In this document: in pieces, positions 52,546 through 63,809 of the stretch
Position numbering within the stretch: position 1 is the first letter of the stretch
Layout of the letters: each line of letters opens with the position of its first letter
DNA from: Eledone cirrhosa
Taxonomy: Eukaryota > Mollusca > Cephalopoda > Octopoda > Eledonidae
Assembly: GCA_964016885.1 (NCBI GenBank)
Contig: OZ024742.1
Coordinates: 119,255,516-119,319,515, forward strand
Length of the DNA stretch: 64,000 nucleotides
Direction of reading: 5' to 3'
Translations under genes and position numbers: made by a program
The notes under the pieces: generated by a model
What the model saw: the letters and a program-made list of their open reading frames with translations, nothing else
Databases searched by the model: none
What the model was told of the DNA's origin: nothing

Positions 52546-53308
52546 ATTGTTGTTGTTGTTGCTTATGTTGATATCGATTTGCTCTTTAAATTTCTTTCCA
52601 TAACATTCCAGGCAATGATGCATGTTAATTTCTTACAAAATTCTTGTTTCCAGAAATTCAGTTGTTATAGAAGAATGCATGTGTGAACGTGTGTGTATAT
52701 GTGTATGGGCGAACGCATATGTGTATTAGGATGTATATAAGAGACGGAGACAAATGAACGTATAAAATATTTACGTGGGATAGGAAGTGTCAGCCATCTT
52801 AGCTCGTCATTGTAAGATATATTCAAATAGTAAAGATGATGCATAAATATGAATTGCATTGAATAGGTTTGAAATGTTTATTTGGTTTGCAAATTTTTAT
52901 CATTCTATCAGGCGTAGGATTTTTATTATTCTATAGGAACAATATTCCATTGAGGGTTTCAATTAAGGTACGTAATGGCTCATTAATTGTTGAGGGGTTG
53001 AAGTATTTTCTGGCCATGATGAGGACATTTTTGTGTTTGTTTTGAAATGGAATATTTGATACATTAAGGATGATAGATCGCCAGTTTAGATGATGATACC
53101 TCGCATTTGAAGCGACCCTCTATGTTTCCAACTGCGTGAGTCAATAGACCCAGTGGTTAAATAACAAGATTTCCCCCGTAGGATGAAGTCGTAAAGAGCT
53201 CGGCTAGTACATAGGCATTGTGTATAAAATATGAGTGTGTTTGGATAAACTGTATACTCTGTAGCACTCATTGAGTACTCTCTTCCTCTTTTGAAAACAA
53301 GCTTTAAA
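52546..53308. other. No feature recognised
   Basis: A TG/CA-rich stretch at 52675-52730; otherwise unassigned. Confidence 0.4.
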
Positions 53309-53703
53309 ATCTGAATGCTACGGTGGAGTCTGTGCTGCTGCACGGACACTGACCAAGAAACTCACTCAGATGGTGGATGGGTGCTACACGAAAATGCTGA
53401 GGATAGCTCTGAACATTAATCAGTATATACTGAGGATGAAGAACTCAGAGCTGTACGGGAGCCTCCCAAAAGTCAGTTCAAGAGTAGCAAGGAGGAGACT
53501 GAGGTTAGCTGGACCTGCACTCAGTGCTCCTATGGTAGCCCCTGCATAGACACACTGGAAGAAGAAGACCGAGGTTAACATATGTTGATGCCCTAAGGAC
53601 AGACACTGGTCTCTTGGAGACGCAGGACATGGCAGCGATAATGATGGACGGTGACCGCTGGAGAGAACTTGTCCACGGATCTCGGGAATTTTACCCGCCC
53701 TAG
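53309..53703 (+). pseudogene. LINE-C 3' fragment, copy 2
   Basis: Nucleotide-level match to 15755-16168 ('GTGGAGTCTGTGCTGCTG', 'CTGACCAAGAAACTCACTCA', 'GGACATGGCAGCGATAATGA') with small deletions such as loss of the codons for YGSETW. It also ends 'CCGCCCTAG' directly at (TA)n. Confidence 0.85.
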
Positions 53704-53823
53704 ATATATATATATATATATATATATATACGGAAAAAAGTAAACGAAGTAACAACGCAGGTGAACGATACAGTACAATAAAGATATCTAGTATGTAAAC
53801 AATCTTATTATTTCGGATATATA

Positions 53824-54039
53824 GGGAGGTGGATTGGCAGTATCGGTAGAACGTCGGTCACTATGCTTTGCAGCATAGAGTTACAGCCCTTTATGGTCTG
53901 AGTTCAAATCCCACCGAGGTTAACTTTGCTTTTCATTATTACGAGGTCGATAGAATAAAACACCAGTAATGCACTGGGGTCGATTTAATCGACTTCTCCT
54001 TCCACCAAAATTACTGGCCTTGTGCCTATACTAGAAATC
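53824..54039 (+). mobile_element. First-family SINE with 17-bp target-site duplication
   Basis: Full structure: 'GGTGGATTGGCAGTATCGGT' head, B box 'GAGTTCAAATCCCACCGAGG', central domain 'TTACGAGGTCGATAGAATAA', 3' end 'TTACTGGCCTTGTGCC'. Flanked by perfect direct repeats ATTATTTCGGATATATA at 53807-53823 and 54040-54056. Confidence 0.9.
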
Positions 54040-54089
54040 ATTATTTCGGATATATATGTATATGCGTATATGTGTGTGTGTATGTGTGT

Positions 54090-54378
54090 GTGAAGGTGCG
54101 TGGCTTAGAGGTTAGCGTTTTTGGTTCACGATCATAAAGTCGTGAGTTCGATACCCCTCGACCTGTTGTGTCTTTCAGCTGGTTGTAAAAGTGAGTTGTA
54201 CCAGAAGTTCAAATGGCTAGTCTTGTCACTCACAGTCACGCTAAATCTCCTTCAGGCACACTTTAAAGGTACACGTATCTGTGGAATGCTCAGTCACTTA
54301 CACGTTAATATCACAAGTAGGCAGTTCCGTTGATCGTATCAAGTGGAACACTTGTCGTCGGAATCAAAGAAGGCCCCT
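54090..54378 (+). mobile_element. SINE, third family
   Basis: A box 'GTGGCTTAGAGGTTAGCG' and B box 'CGTGAGTTCGATACCCC' followed by a body unlike the other two families ('TCTTTCAGCTGGTTGTAAAA', 'CAGTCACTTACACGTTAAT', 'GTCGTCGGAATCAAAGAAG'). Ends at (CA)n. Confidence 0.75.
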
Positions 54379-54380
<2 letters not shown>

Positions 54381-54415
<35 letters not shown>

Positions 54416-54422
54416 CTCTCTC

Positions 54423-54456
<34 letters not shown>

Positions 54457-54463
54457 ACACACA
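54381..54463. repeat. (CA)n(CT)n microsatellite
   Basis: SINE-terminal compound microsatellite. Confidence 0.9.
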
Positions 54464-55697
54464 CGTGTTTCTGTGTTTAAGTATGTAAGAACTTTTCCTG
54501 CAAACATATGTTAGACATGACTATGATCAAGTTTGATATTATTTATTACGAATTTTCATATTTTTTCATTAGTTCTTTATATTTGGTTTGGAACAATAAT
54601 TTTCTTAAATCCTATCTATTAAGTGATTTATTATTTTGTGCTTAAGTCTTTTTAGTTTGCATAGTAAATTCTAAGTCCGTTGCATGTATGTATGTGTTTA
54701 TTTTTAGTATAACGTCCATAGTTACTCTTGTCTTATAAAAGATTCTATATAGAATTGTAATATTATCAACTAATGTTTTTCTACCTAATGCTGTTACATG
54801 TGCTGCATTATATTGTATTGTAATGGCTCCGTGCTGTAAATCCATGTTTGTGAGTCCTTAAAATTAATGTTTTACTTAGGTAAACATACTACATGATTTA
54901 TGCTTCTCATAAATTTTAGCTACTAGAATATTTTCTAGTAGCTAATATTTTCTAGTAGCTAATATTTTCCATACGCTGACGCGTATGTGCATATGTGTGG
55001 GTGCGTGTGTGTATGCACATATGCATATATTTATATGCATGAGTATATAAATATAAACGTGCAAACACATACACGCTTCCTCTTCCTTCCTTTTACACAC
55101 ACATGCATTGACGCAAGTAGCAGACGTAAGAGAGAGGAGTTGTATTCGGTAGTCAAACTTCTCTCTCTTTACGTGTAGTGACAGAATCGCAGAAATTCAT
55201 ATATAGATTAAGAGCCTTTCCTAATTTCAGTAGATCTAAACTGAAAGCACTCAGTAACTTAAAAAAATAAATATGTTGGGTGTAAAACACATTTAAAGAA
55301 ATTGTTTAGCGTTAAAATGAGGAAATTATAAAATTATTTGGCGAATGATTTCCTAAAATGTCTACAAATGTATCTAAATTCCTTATTGAGTATTCTTACA
55401 CAGTGTCGATGTAAGTATTATGAAAATCCAAATCAACGTGCAGTCGATTTTACTATAACACACTTGTCAAATTAGTATGGTTATAATCGATATTGGCTAA
55501 AGATTGCAAACATAAATGTGGCATGTAAACTAAAATAATTCCCATGTGTCATTCTCTAAACTTGATAAAAGCTTTCTTACGTATCAATGATATCCTATCA
55601 AATACATATCTAATAATTTCTGGCGATTCCATCACCCCAAGTATCTTTTAGCTTTTTTCTCATGAAAGCTTATTCAGTCACCATTAACCACATCTAT
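54464..55697. other. No gene recognised
   Basis: A short triplicated segment 'TTTTCTAGTAGCTAATA' at 54930-54970; otherwise unassigned. Confidence 0.4.
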
Positions 55698-55915
55698 CGC
55701 CAGTTGATTGACTTTCCTCAAATCGGACCGAGGAAACAATGTTTCCGATGGTCTTTCCAATTGCTAATACTATCTATCGGTCGCAACTCCAGGTAAAAGG
55801 AACATCGTGAATAAAGTGTCTTGCTCAAGGACATAACGCATCGCCCGGTCCAGGAATCGAACTCACAACCTCACGATTGTGAATCCAATTCTCTAACCAC
55901 TCAGCCACGCGCCTT
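55698..55915 (-). mobile_element. Second-family SINE, full head
   Basis: The reverse complement reads 'GCGTGGCTGAGTGGTTAGAG' (A box), 'TTGTGAGTTCGATTCCTGG' (B box) and 'GAGCAAGACACTTTATT'. A possible 9-bp duplication CACATCTAT lies at 55689-55697 and 55916-55924. Confidence 0.85.
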
Positions 55916-56030
55916 CACATCTATGTCAATAATATAATGCATTAGACCAGAGTTGAGCAAACTATTTAGTGTGAGGGGTTCATTGCATATGTATAAAAAA
56001 CCTGGGTACATCTGCGCTGAGACAAATAAT

Positions 56031-56210
56031 TGTTTCTACTTTAGGCACAAGGCCAGCAATTACCCAGTGCATTACTGGTACTTTATTTTATCGACCCCGT
56101 AAGGATGAGAGGCAAAGTCAACCTCGGCGGGATTTGAACTCAGATCGTAAAGGGACGTAACTATGCTGGAAAGCATGGCGTCCGACCCTCTACCGATACT
56201 GCCAATCCAA
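56031..56210 (-). mobile_element. First-family SINE with 16-bp target-site duplication
   Basis: Full head to tail on the minus strand; perfect flanking repeats CGCTGAGACAAATAAT at 56015-56030 and 56211-56226 show a recent insertion. Confidence 0.9.
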
Positions 56211-56226
56211 CGCTGAGACAAATAAT

Positions 56227-57421
56227 GGAACTTTAATTTTACAACCTCGGTATGTGACATATTATATTACTGTTTTGGGCTTAAGTCTTAAATAATTTTA
56301 TTTTACTGAATAAAGACCTCGACACCGAATAGTTTTATATCTGAATGTGGGTGAAATTCTGCTTGCGGGCAATGACTTCCCCCTCCTCTGCTCTAGACGA
56401 TCAGATTCTCTATTATGAGCTAACGAGCAAGCCGTCTATGTAGTCGCTCGATTTGTTAGAAATAGCAGTCAAATCTTTCTAAAATCATATGCTACTGACC
56501 TAAAAAAGAGCACCTTGGCAAATGCGACTTTCTACACGCTATGTATAAAAAAAAGATAGATTGGTTATGATGGGACGGACGGCTTTCAAATAATTGTTTT
56601 CCGGCAAAGTCAGTCTGGAGCTAAACCTTAACAACAACAATTATATAATACAATACAAAAAACTAGCAAATTTCTATGTGTATATTCACCTTAAGAACAG
56701 CTGCCAAGTTTCATTCAAATCATACATAGTGTCTTAAAACTGGAAGAGCACATCGCATAATGTTGTTCCGAAGACGTTGTATCTGAATAAATGATATAAT
56801 GGTCACAACTGGTGCGCTTTTGATAATGAATCACCTTGAACAGAGCTGACCTGTAGTTAAAAAAACAACATAACAACAATACTCTACATCTTTGTATACT
56901 GTGTGCTGCCCCAGCCAGTCGGCTTGAACAAGTAAAAGAGTTTATTCACCCAGGGCAACAATTCCTCCTGCCACTATCCTTTTATTACATCAACAGCGAC
57001 AGCTGTATATATATGTATATATATGGTATTAGGATTAGTGCTCTGAAATAGCGATGTATACATGAATGTATGTATAGTATATTTGGCAATATACCGTATG
57101 TTTAATTAAAAACATTTTGAAGACCATACGCTATCGGTTTTAAAGTAGTGACTATGTCACTTACTTCTTTTCGGTGAAAGAAGGGAGAGAAGCTAACAGT
57201 CTGTTTCACGCTGTTGGTGATCATCAAAGCCACGCACTCCCTGCTTTCGCCGAAAATTATAGAAGCTGGATTCTTATAGAATTCTAGTAATAATCAAGAA
57301 GAAGAAGAAGAAGAAGAAGAAGAAGAATCATTCCCAAGAGTCAAATCTCTCTGCATATGCGCTTCAGAAAATTGGAAGTGATTTGAAGTGAAATCACTTT
57401 ACTTGTTGCGTAAAAGTTTCT
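56227..57421. other. No gene recognised; (GAA)n inside
   Basis: (GAA)n at 57297-57326. The rest is unassigned. Confidence 0.4.
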
Positions 57422-57434
57422 ATTTTAACATAAT

Positions 57435-57617
57435 TGTTTCTACTATTTAGCACAAGGCCAGCAATTACCCAGTGTATTACTGGTACTTTATTTTATCGAC
57501 CCCTTAAGGATGAAAGGCAAAGTTAACCTCGGCAGGATTTAAACTCAGTCCGTAAAGGGACGTAACTATGCTGCAAAGCTAGCGTCCGACCCTCCACCGA
57601 TACTGCCAATCCACCGC
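57435..57617 (-). mobile_element. First-family SINE with 13-bp target-site duplication
   Basis: Direct repeats ATTTTAACATAAT at 57422-57434 and 57618-57630. Shares private changes ('CCCCTTAAGG', 'TTTAAACTCAGTCCG') with the next SINE. Confidence 0.9.
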
Positions 57618-57639
57618 ATTTTAACATAATGATTGCAAA

Positions 57640-58085
57640 TCTATTTGCTTTGTCCTAGTGATTGTAAGGAAATGCAAAATATTTTTTCCGTTCCTTCTCT
57701 TTCCACTCTTAGACCCTATTTCATCTTTTATTTCTGATTCTATTTTCTAATGAATTTAAAGAAGAAATATAAAGATTGAGAAAAAACCTTTTTTATTGTT
57801 TCTACTTTTTGGCACAAGGCCAGCAATTACCCAGTGTATTACTGGTACTTTATTTTATCGACCCCTTAAGGATGAAAGGCAAAGTTAACCTCGGCGGGAT
57901 TTAAACTCAGTCCGTAAAGGGACGTAACTATGCTGCAAAGCTAGCGTCCGAGTGATTGTAAGGAAATGCAAAATATGTTTTCCGTTCCTTCTCTTTTCAC
58001 TCTTAGACCCTATTTCATCTTTTATTTCTGATTCTATTTTCTGATGAATTTAAAGAAGAAATATAAAGATTGAGAAAAAACATTT
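57640..58085. repeat. Local tandem duplication including a SINE
   Basis: The block 'AGTGATTGTAAGGAAATGCA' to 'AAAGATTGAGAAAAAAC' occurs at about 57658-57788 and again at 57950-58081, with a second SINE (57794-57951) in between that shares private changes with the first and lacks its own flanking repeats. This indicates duplication of SINE plus flank rather than a second insertion. Confidence 0.85.
57794..57951 (-). mobile_element. First-family SINE, duplicated copy
   Basis: Ends abruptly at 'GCTAGCGTCCGA', joined to the duplicated flank, so its head is incomplete. Confidence 0.85.
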
Positions 58086-58114
58086 GTTATAGAAAAATAA
58101 CAGGTCCATTCATG

Positions 58115-58115
58115 T

Positions 58116-58170
<55 letters not shown>

Positions 58171-58213
58171 CATACATACATACGCCCCTTCACACACATA
58201 TATACATATATAC

Positions 58214-58254
<41 letters not shown>

Positions 58255-58255
58255 A
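58115..58255. repeat. (TA)n, interrupted
   Basis: Two TA tracts separated by ACATACATACGCCCC; left border of PLE copy 4. Confidence 0.9.
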
Positions 58256-58447
58256 GGGTGTTAAAGTTTGCTTGAAGCATTGTGAAATGTGTAAAATACG
58301 TATTTAAGAAAGCCACAACAATGCAAAGGGAAATCTCGAGGTAGGAAGTGAAATATAGATAGGAAAAACAGGTGAAAGTGAAAGTTGAGAGAGACAAAGA
58401 TGAAAACAAAACAAAGGTAGAAGGGTTACCGTAGTAGAGATTTTAAT

Positions 58448-58485
58448 CCCAATATTTCGGGCTCACGCCCATCAACGGGGGAAAA
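58448..58485 (-). ncRNA. Hammerhead-like motif, variant core (PLE copy 4)
   Basis: Minus strand: CCCCCGUUGAUGGGC, a GUGA loop, GCCC, GAA (58456-58458), AUAU, U, GGG (58448-58450). Stem II (GGGC/GCCC), the GAA strand, a short self-complementary stem III and a CCC/GGG stem I are present, but the CUGANGA strand reads UUGAUGG (two changes). Conserved in both arms; activity doubtful. Confidence 0.45.
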
Positions 58486-59010
58486 GTTCCAAAAGGGGGG
58501 AAAACAGGCCAAGCGGAGAAAGTGGTGATGTCGTTAAGACAGGAATGCCGTTATGGGGAGAAAAATATTTAAAATTTAAACGAGGGAGAGAATGCGCGTG
58601 CGCGTGATAAGCTGTGGCAAAAGCTACTGACCAAATGGGTTAAATCAAGAGGGTGCGTTAGCGTGTGAAAGCCTTAAGATATGTGTATGTAAATATATAT
58701 GTGTGTGTGACTGTGTGTGTATAAGTGTAAGTGTGTATATGTGTGAGTGTGTGTGTGTGTGAAAGATAGTGGGCTGTAGAAGTTGGAAATCAAAGGGTGT
58801 GTGTGTAACTGTGTATGTATATGTGTGAGTGCGTTTGTGTGTGAAAGATAGTGGGCTGTAGAAGCTGGAAATCAAAGGGTGTGAAAGGTGGTAGGTTGTA
58901 AAAACATGTGTGCGTGTAAAATATAGAAGTGTGTGTGCATGCGTATGGGTATGCATATACGTGCGTGTGTGTGAATATAGCAGGCCGTAGGCTGTGAATG
59001 GTCATTATGG

Positions 59011-59866
59011 TTAAATTAGCCATGTCAGCTCATTTCTCTCAGCCCGGTTGTTAAGTGGGGGTCTGAGGTTCTTAATAACAAGTGCTTCCTTTATCCTTAA
59101 GGATCCGATGCTGCGTTCAGTCGCTAGGACTGTGACCAAGGGTCTACCCTGTGGGTTTCCGCATTTGAGGATATGTTTACGGAAGGAAGATGCGTTGGTG
59201 TTGATATGTTCCTTGATACGAACATGTAGGGGTCGGATGGTGCTACCTATGTAAAACTTGTTACATTTATCGCATTGAATCTTATATACGACATAGGTGC
59301 GTAGGCAATCTGCCCCCCGTATCGGGCAGTTGCTGAGGGAACAAGTCCTATCTGCCTCGTAGGGTTTGTTGGAGAGGCATCTTCGCAGCGAAGGTCCTGT
59401 GTGGGCCAAATGTATGTCAAGTCCCTCCGTACGTATGGCCCTGCGGATGGCGTTCGTGGTATATTCACTCAGGTGGGGGATTTTAAAGAAGCACCTGCTA
59501 ATATTAAGTTTTCTAGTGGGTGTCGGTCTACTGGGTCTGGGGTCTCTAATTCCGTTAATCAGTCGCTTGGGATAACCATTAGATCTGAGTAGATTACGGA
59601 ATTGCGTGGTATGGGTGAGACCACCCATCGGGTCGCTGCATCTGTTAGTGATCCGTGTCAGTTCATTTAGGACATAGCCTCTCTTAGCGTTGTTGGGGAG
59701 GGCTGAGTTATAATGCACAAATAGGTCCTTGCACGCTGCTTTGCGGTAGAAAGTGGTGTTTATGTCTCCTTGTTCCGAGATGTTGATACGGAAGTCGAGG
59801 AGGGCGAGTGACCCGTCTTCTCCCGGGTGTTCGATGGTGAAATCGATGTGTTGGTCAGTATCGACA
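59011..59866 (-). pseudogene. Penelope-like element copy 4: RT C-terminus and GIY-YIG endonuclease
   Basis: One open minus-strand frame from 59866 to the stop at 59011, with no ATG. It begins 'DTDQHIDFTIEHPGEDGSLA' with 'LLDFRINI' and 'YRKAACKDLFVHYNSALP' (PLE RT end), then 'HIPLSEY'-type linker, 'CSLSNCPIRGADCLRTYVV' (Cys cluster), 'VVYKIQCDKCNKFYIGSTIR' (GIY-YIG core), 'RIKEHINTNASSF' and 'LRIKEALVIKNLRPPLNNR' with the conserved Glu and Asn. The nuclease appears complete. The copy is 5'-truncated at the inverted junction. It differs from copies 1-3, so it is another PLE lineage. Confidence 0.88.
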
Positions 59867-60485
59867 TGGCTAATTTAACCATAATGACCATTCACAGCCT
59901 ACGGCCTGCTATATTCACACACACGCACGTATATGCATACCCATACGCATGCACACACACTTCTATATTTTACACGCACACATGTTTTTACAACCTACCA
60001 CCTTTCACACCCTTTGATTTCCAGCTTCTACAGCCCACTATCTTTCACACACAAACGCACTCACACATATACATACACAGTTACACACACACATGTATAC
60101 CCATACGCTTACACACACACACTTCTATATTTATACACGCACACATATTTTACAACCTACCACCTTTCACACCCTTTGATTTCCAACTTCTACAGCCCAC
60201 TATCTTTCACACACACACACACTCACACATATACACACTTACACTTATACACACACAGTCACACACACATATATATTTACATACACATATCTTAAGGCTT
60301 TCACACGCTAACGCACCCTCTTGATTTAACCCATTTGGTCAGTAGCTTTTGCCACAGCTTATCACGCGCACGCGCATTCTCTCCCTCGTTTAAATTTTAA
60401 ATATTTTTCTCCCCATAACGGCATTCCTGTCTTAACGACATCACCACTTTCTCCGCTTGGCCTGTTTTCCCCCCTTTTGGAACTT

Positions 60486-60523
60486 TTCCCCCGTTGATGG
60501 GCGTGAGCCCGAAATATTGGGAT
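60486..60523 (+). ncRNA. Hammerhead-like motif, variant core, right arm
   Basis: Same motif as 58448-58485, on the plus strand ('GTTGATGGGCGTGAGCCCG' then AAATATTGGG). Confidence 0.45.
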
Positions 60524-60670
60524 TAAAATCTCTACTACGGTAACCCTTCTACCTTTGTTTTGTTTTCATCTTTGTCTCTCTCAACTTTCACTTTCACCTG
60601 TTTTTCCTATCTATATTTCACTTCCTACCTCGAGATTTCCCTTTGCATTGTTGTGGCTTTCTTAAATACG

Positions 60671-60676
<6 letters not shown>

Positions 60677-60753
<77 letters not shown>

Positions 60754-60755
60754 GT
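60677..60755. repeat. (TA)n then (GT)n
   Basis: Right border of PLE copy 4. Confidence 0.9.
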
Positions 60756-61770
60756 AGTACATGTGTATGTGCGTATGATTGTGTCCATATATGTTTCTAT
60801 GTATATAATTGGGTGTTGGTGTAATTGTGTATTTACTTTCCCTTATTGATCCAATAATTTAGCCTGCCGCTATAAGCCTACTTCTTATCTAACATCCTGT
60901 CCAAGTTTTTGACCCTATATCCTCAATTACCCCAGTTCCTTACATTCACCCCCCCCCCCAGCTTGTTGATCAGTGACTCCGCTACCCACCAAATCAATCA
61001 CTTTACGTGTAGTCCTAACTTTTTCATTCTCAGCCAAAGCTACAAAATGTTATATTCTGCAAACCTCACGGCAAACAAAATGCACTAGCTGTTGTCTTCA
61101 GTGCTCAACCGCTCATTGGAGCTTTCATAGTTAGTTTTGGGTCAGTGATAGGATGATTCCTTAGATTTGATTCCTTAGACAAAATTTTAATTCGGAGCTC
61201 AAACAAATGGAACAGATATCGCGAGGAATTTCGTCCAGCGCTCTAACAATTCTACTAATGCATTGCTACAGATTGTTACTTTCCCTCATCGAAATTAAAA
61301 GAGTAAAACCAATGTTGACCTAGACAGGATTTGAAATCAGAGCGCAGAGAACTGTAACAAATACAAATATATCTGTATTAATAAATACTGACAAATGTTT
61401 TTTCAGTTTAACATGTAGATGAGATACACACTACACTGTATCTCCACTCCTAGCAATGTATAAACAAGGAAAAGATTTCCCGATATCTATTTTACGCATA
61501 AGGAAAACATGATCTGTACTACGATTAAAAGCAATTTTAAAATGTGGCACGCGCCAATAAAATAATTCTAATGTGATTGGCCACTTCCGTAGAGGACACT
61601 TTTGTTGAGGTCATTATATTACGCCATTATGCTAAAAATATTAGGCTTTCTTCATAAGTGTATTCTTATATTTGCACGTATCGTTTTGCTTAAAATGTAA
61701 ACCATATATTCGTCAATATTTCATAAGCTAAGCAACAAGGAAATAAACACGTGTGCACACTCACATACAC
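60756..61770. other. No gene recognised
   Basis: A C10 run is at 60950. 'TAGACAGGATTTGAAATCAG' at 61322 may be a SINE relic. Confidence 0.4.
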
Positions 61771-62137
61771 AGTATGCAGTGGTGGGAAAAGTTCGTTAAA
61801 TCATTTGTTTGTTTATAAATACGAATTCTGTAGATAAACAACAAATGTTTTATCCTAAAAGATGCAAATGTGTTTTGTGGTTATGAAAACAGAAAAGAAA
61901 GGGAAAAGCAAAAGCTCTAGCGCGTTCTACCCTCTACCGATACTGCCAATCCACCACCATGAAGATGCGAAATATTTGAAGTGGGAGTGTATCTGAAGAG
62001 TTAAGGCAAGAGTATGTGTGTATTTGCATGTATGCATGTATATATATATATATATATATATATTTGTGTGTGTGAGGGGGGGGGGGTTGTAATCATATCA
62101 AGGTCGGCGCTTCCTGATATTCTTATACATACATAAT

Positions 62138-62336
62138 TGTTTCTACTTTAGGCACAAGGCCAGCAATTACCCAGTGCATTACTGGTACTTTATTTTATCG
62201 ACCCCGTAAGGATGAAAGGCAAAGTCAACCTCGGCGGGATTTGAACTCAGATCGTAAAGGGGCGTAACTCTTCTGGAAAGCATGGCGTCCGACCCTCTAC
62301 CGATACTGCCAATTCACCGCCCTTCAATCCACCGCC
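62138..62336 (-). mobile_element. First-family SINE in the left arm
   Basis: 19-bp flanking repeats ATTCTTATACATACATAAT at 62119-62137 and 62337-62355. It predates the palindrome, because the inverted arm (about 62695-62912) carries the same insertion with the same flanks. Confidence 0.9.
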
Positions 62337-62402
62337 ATTCTTATACATACATAATGCACGGAGATACATAAAGTGCTGCACAGTGATATATGATGATGAT
62401 TA

Positions 62403-62633
<231 letters not shown>

Positions 62634-62699
62634 CATAATCATCATCATATATCACTGTGCAGCACTTTATGTATCTCCGTGCATTATGTATGTATAAGA

Positions 62700-62903
62700 A
62701 TGGCGGTGGATTGAAGGGCGGTGAATTGGCAGTATCGGTAGAGGGTCGGACGCCATGCTTTCCAAAAGAGTTACGCCCCTTTACGATCTGAGTTCAAATC
62801 CCGCCGAGGTTGACTTTGCCTTTCATCCTTACGGGGTCGATAAAATAAAGTACCAGTAATGCACTGGGTAATTGCTGGCCTTGTGCCTAAAGTAGAAACA
62901 ATT
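62700..62903 (+). mobile_element. First-family SINE in the right arm
   Basis: Mirror of the left-arm SINE with about one substitution and a small deletion ('CTTTCCAAAAGAG'). Confidence 0.9.
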
Positions 62904-62978
62904 ATGTATGTATAAGAATATCAGGAAGCGCCGACCTTGATATGATTACAACCCCCCCCCCCCCCCTCACACACACAA

Positions 62979-63014
<36 letters not shown>

Positions 63015-63279
63015 GCATACATGCAAATACACACATACTCTTGCCTTAACTCTTCAGATACACTCCCACTTCAAATATTTCGCATCTTCATGGTGGTGGA
63101 TTGGCAGTATCGGTAGAGGGTAGAACGCGCTAGAGCTTTTGCTTTTCCCTTTCTTTTCTGTTTTCATAACCACAAAACACATTTGCATCTTTTAGGATAA
63201 AACATTTGTTGTTTATCTACAGAATTCGTATTTATAAACAAACAAATGATTTAACGAACTTTTCCCACCACTGCATACT

Positions 63280-63384
63280 AAATTGATCGGGGAAAATACA
63301 AAAGACCGCCCTGAGTACACAGATCTACAACCTTCACGACGCCACAACAGAATCAAGTAGAACAAATTTTAGGCTATTATAATT

Positions 63385-63431
<47 letters not shown>

Positions 63432-63809
63432 TGCTCCATTGTGTCAAGCGTTCAAGTTTATTTTAAGAGTTTACAGATAAAAACAAGAATAAAAGACTAA
63501 ATATAAATATAATGTAAATATAAACACAAATATAGATATAAACATGATTGAAAGGGGTCCTTTGGGGAGCAGGGTTTACATTTGCCAAAGAAGAGGTTTC
63601 TGGGAGATTTGATACATAAATCCTACTGAAAAAAAAGAAAAAGGTTTTTAGTGGAGGTTTCTTTGGAGTTATGGTTTTTCCTTTTTATCTTGTGCATAAA
63701 AATCTTCAAACATGCTTCAAAATGATATTCTACCAGAAGATGCTTTTATCATCAAGTTTTCCTTCGTCTTCGCAATTTTCCATCTGCCTTTTATTCTTCT
63801 TCTCTATTG
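63280..63809. other. (GT)n and unassigned sequence
   Basis: (GT)n at 63387-63430; the rest is A/T-rich without a recognised gene. Confidence 0.5.

Larger units (their letters stand above)
58296..60676. mobile_element. PLE copy 4 with inverted 3' tails
   Basis: Left arm 58296-59026 (the element's 3' tail on the minus strand) and right arm 59861-60676 are inverted copies. The right arm carries an extra block of about 80 bp of a repeated unit ('CACCCTTTGATTTCCAACTT'). The central 59027-59860 is PLE coding sequence. The 3' tail includes a hammerhead-like motif in each arm and internal 110-bp repeats rich in GTGT/CACA. (TA)n at both ends. Confidence 0.85.
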
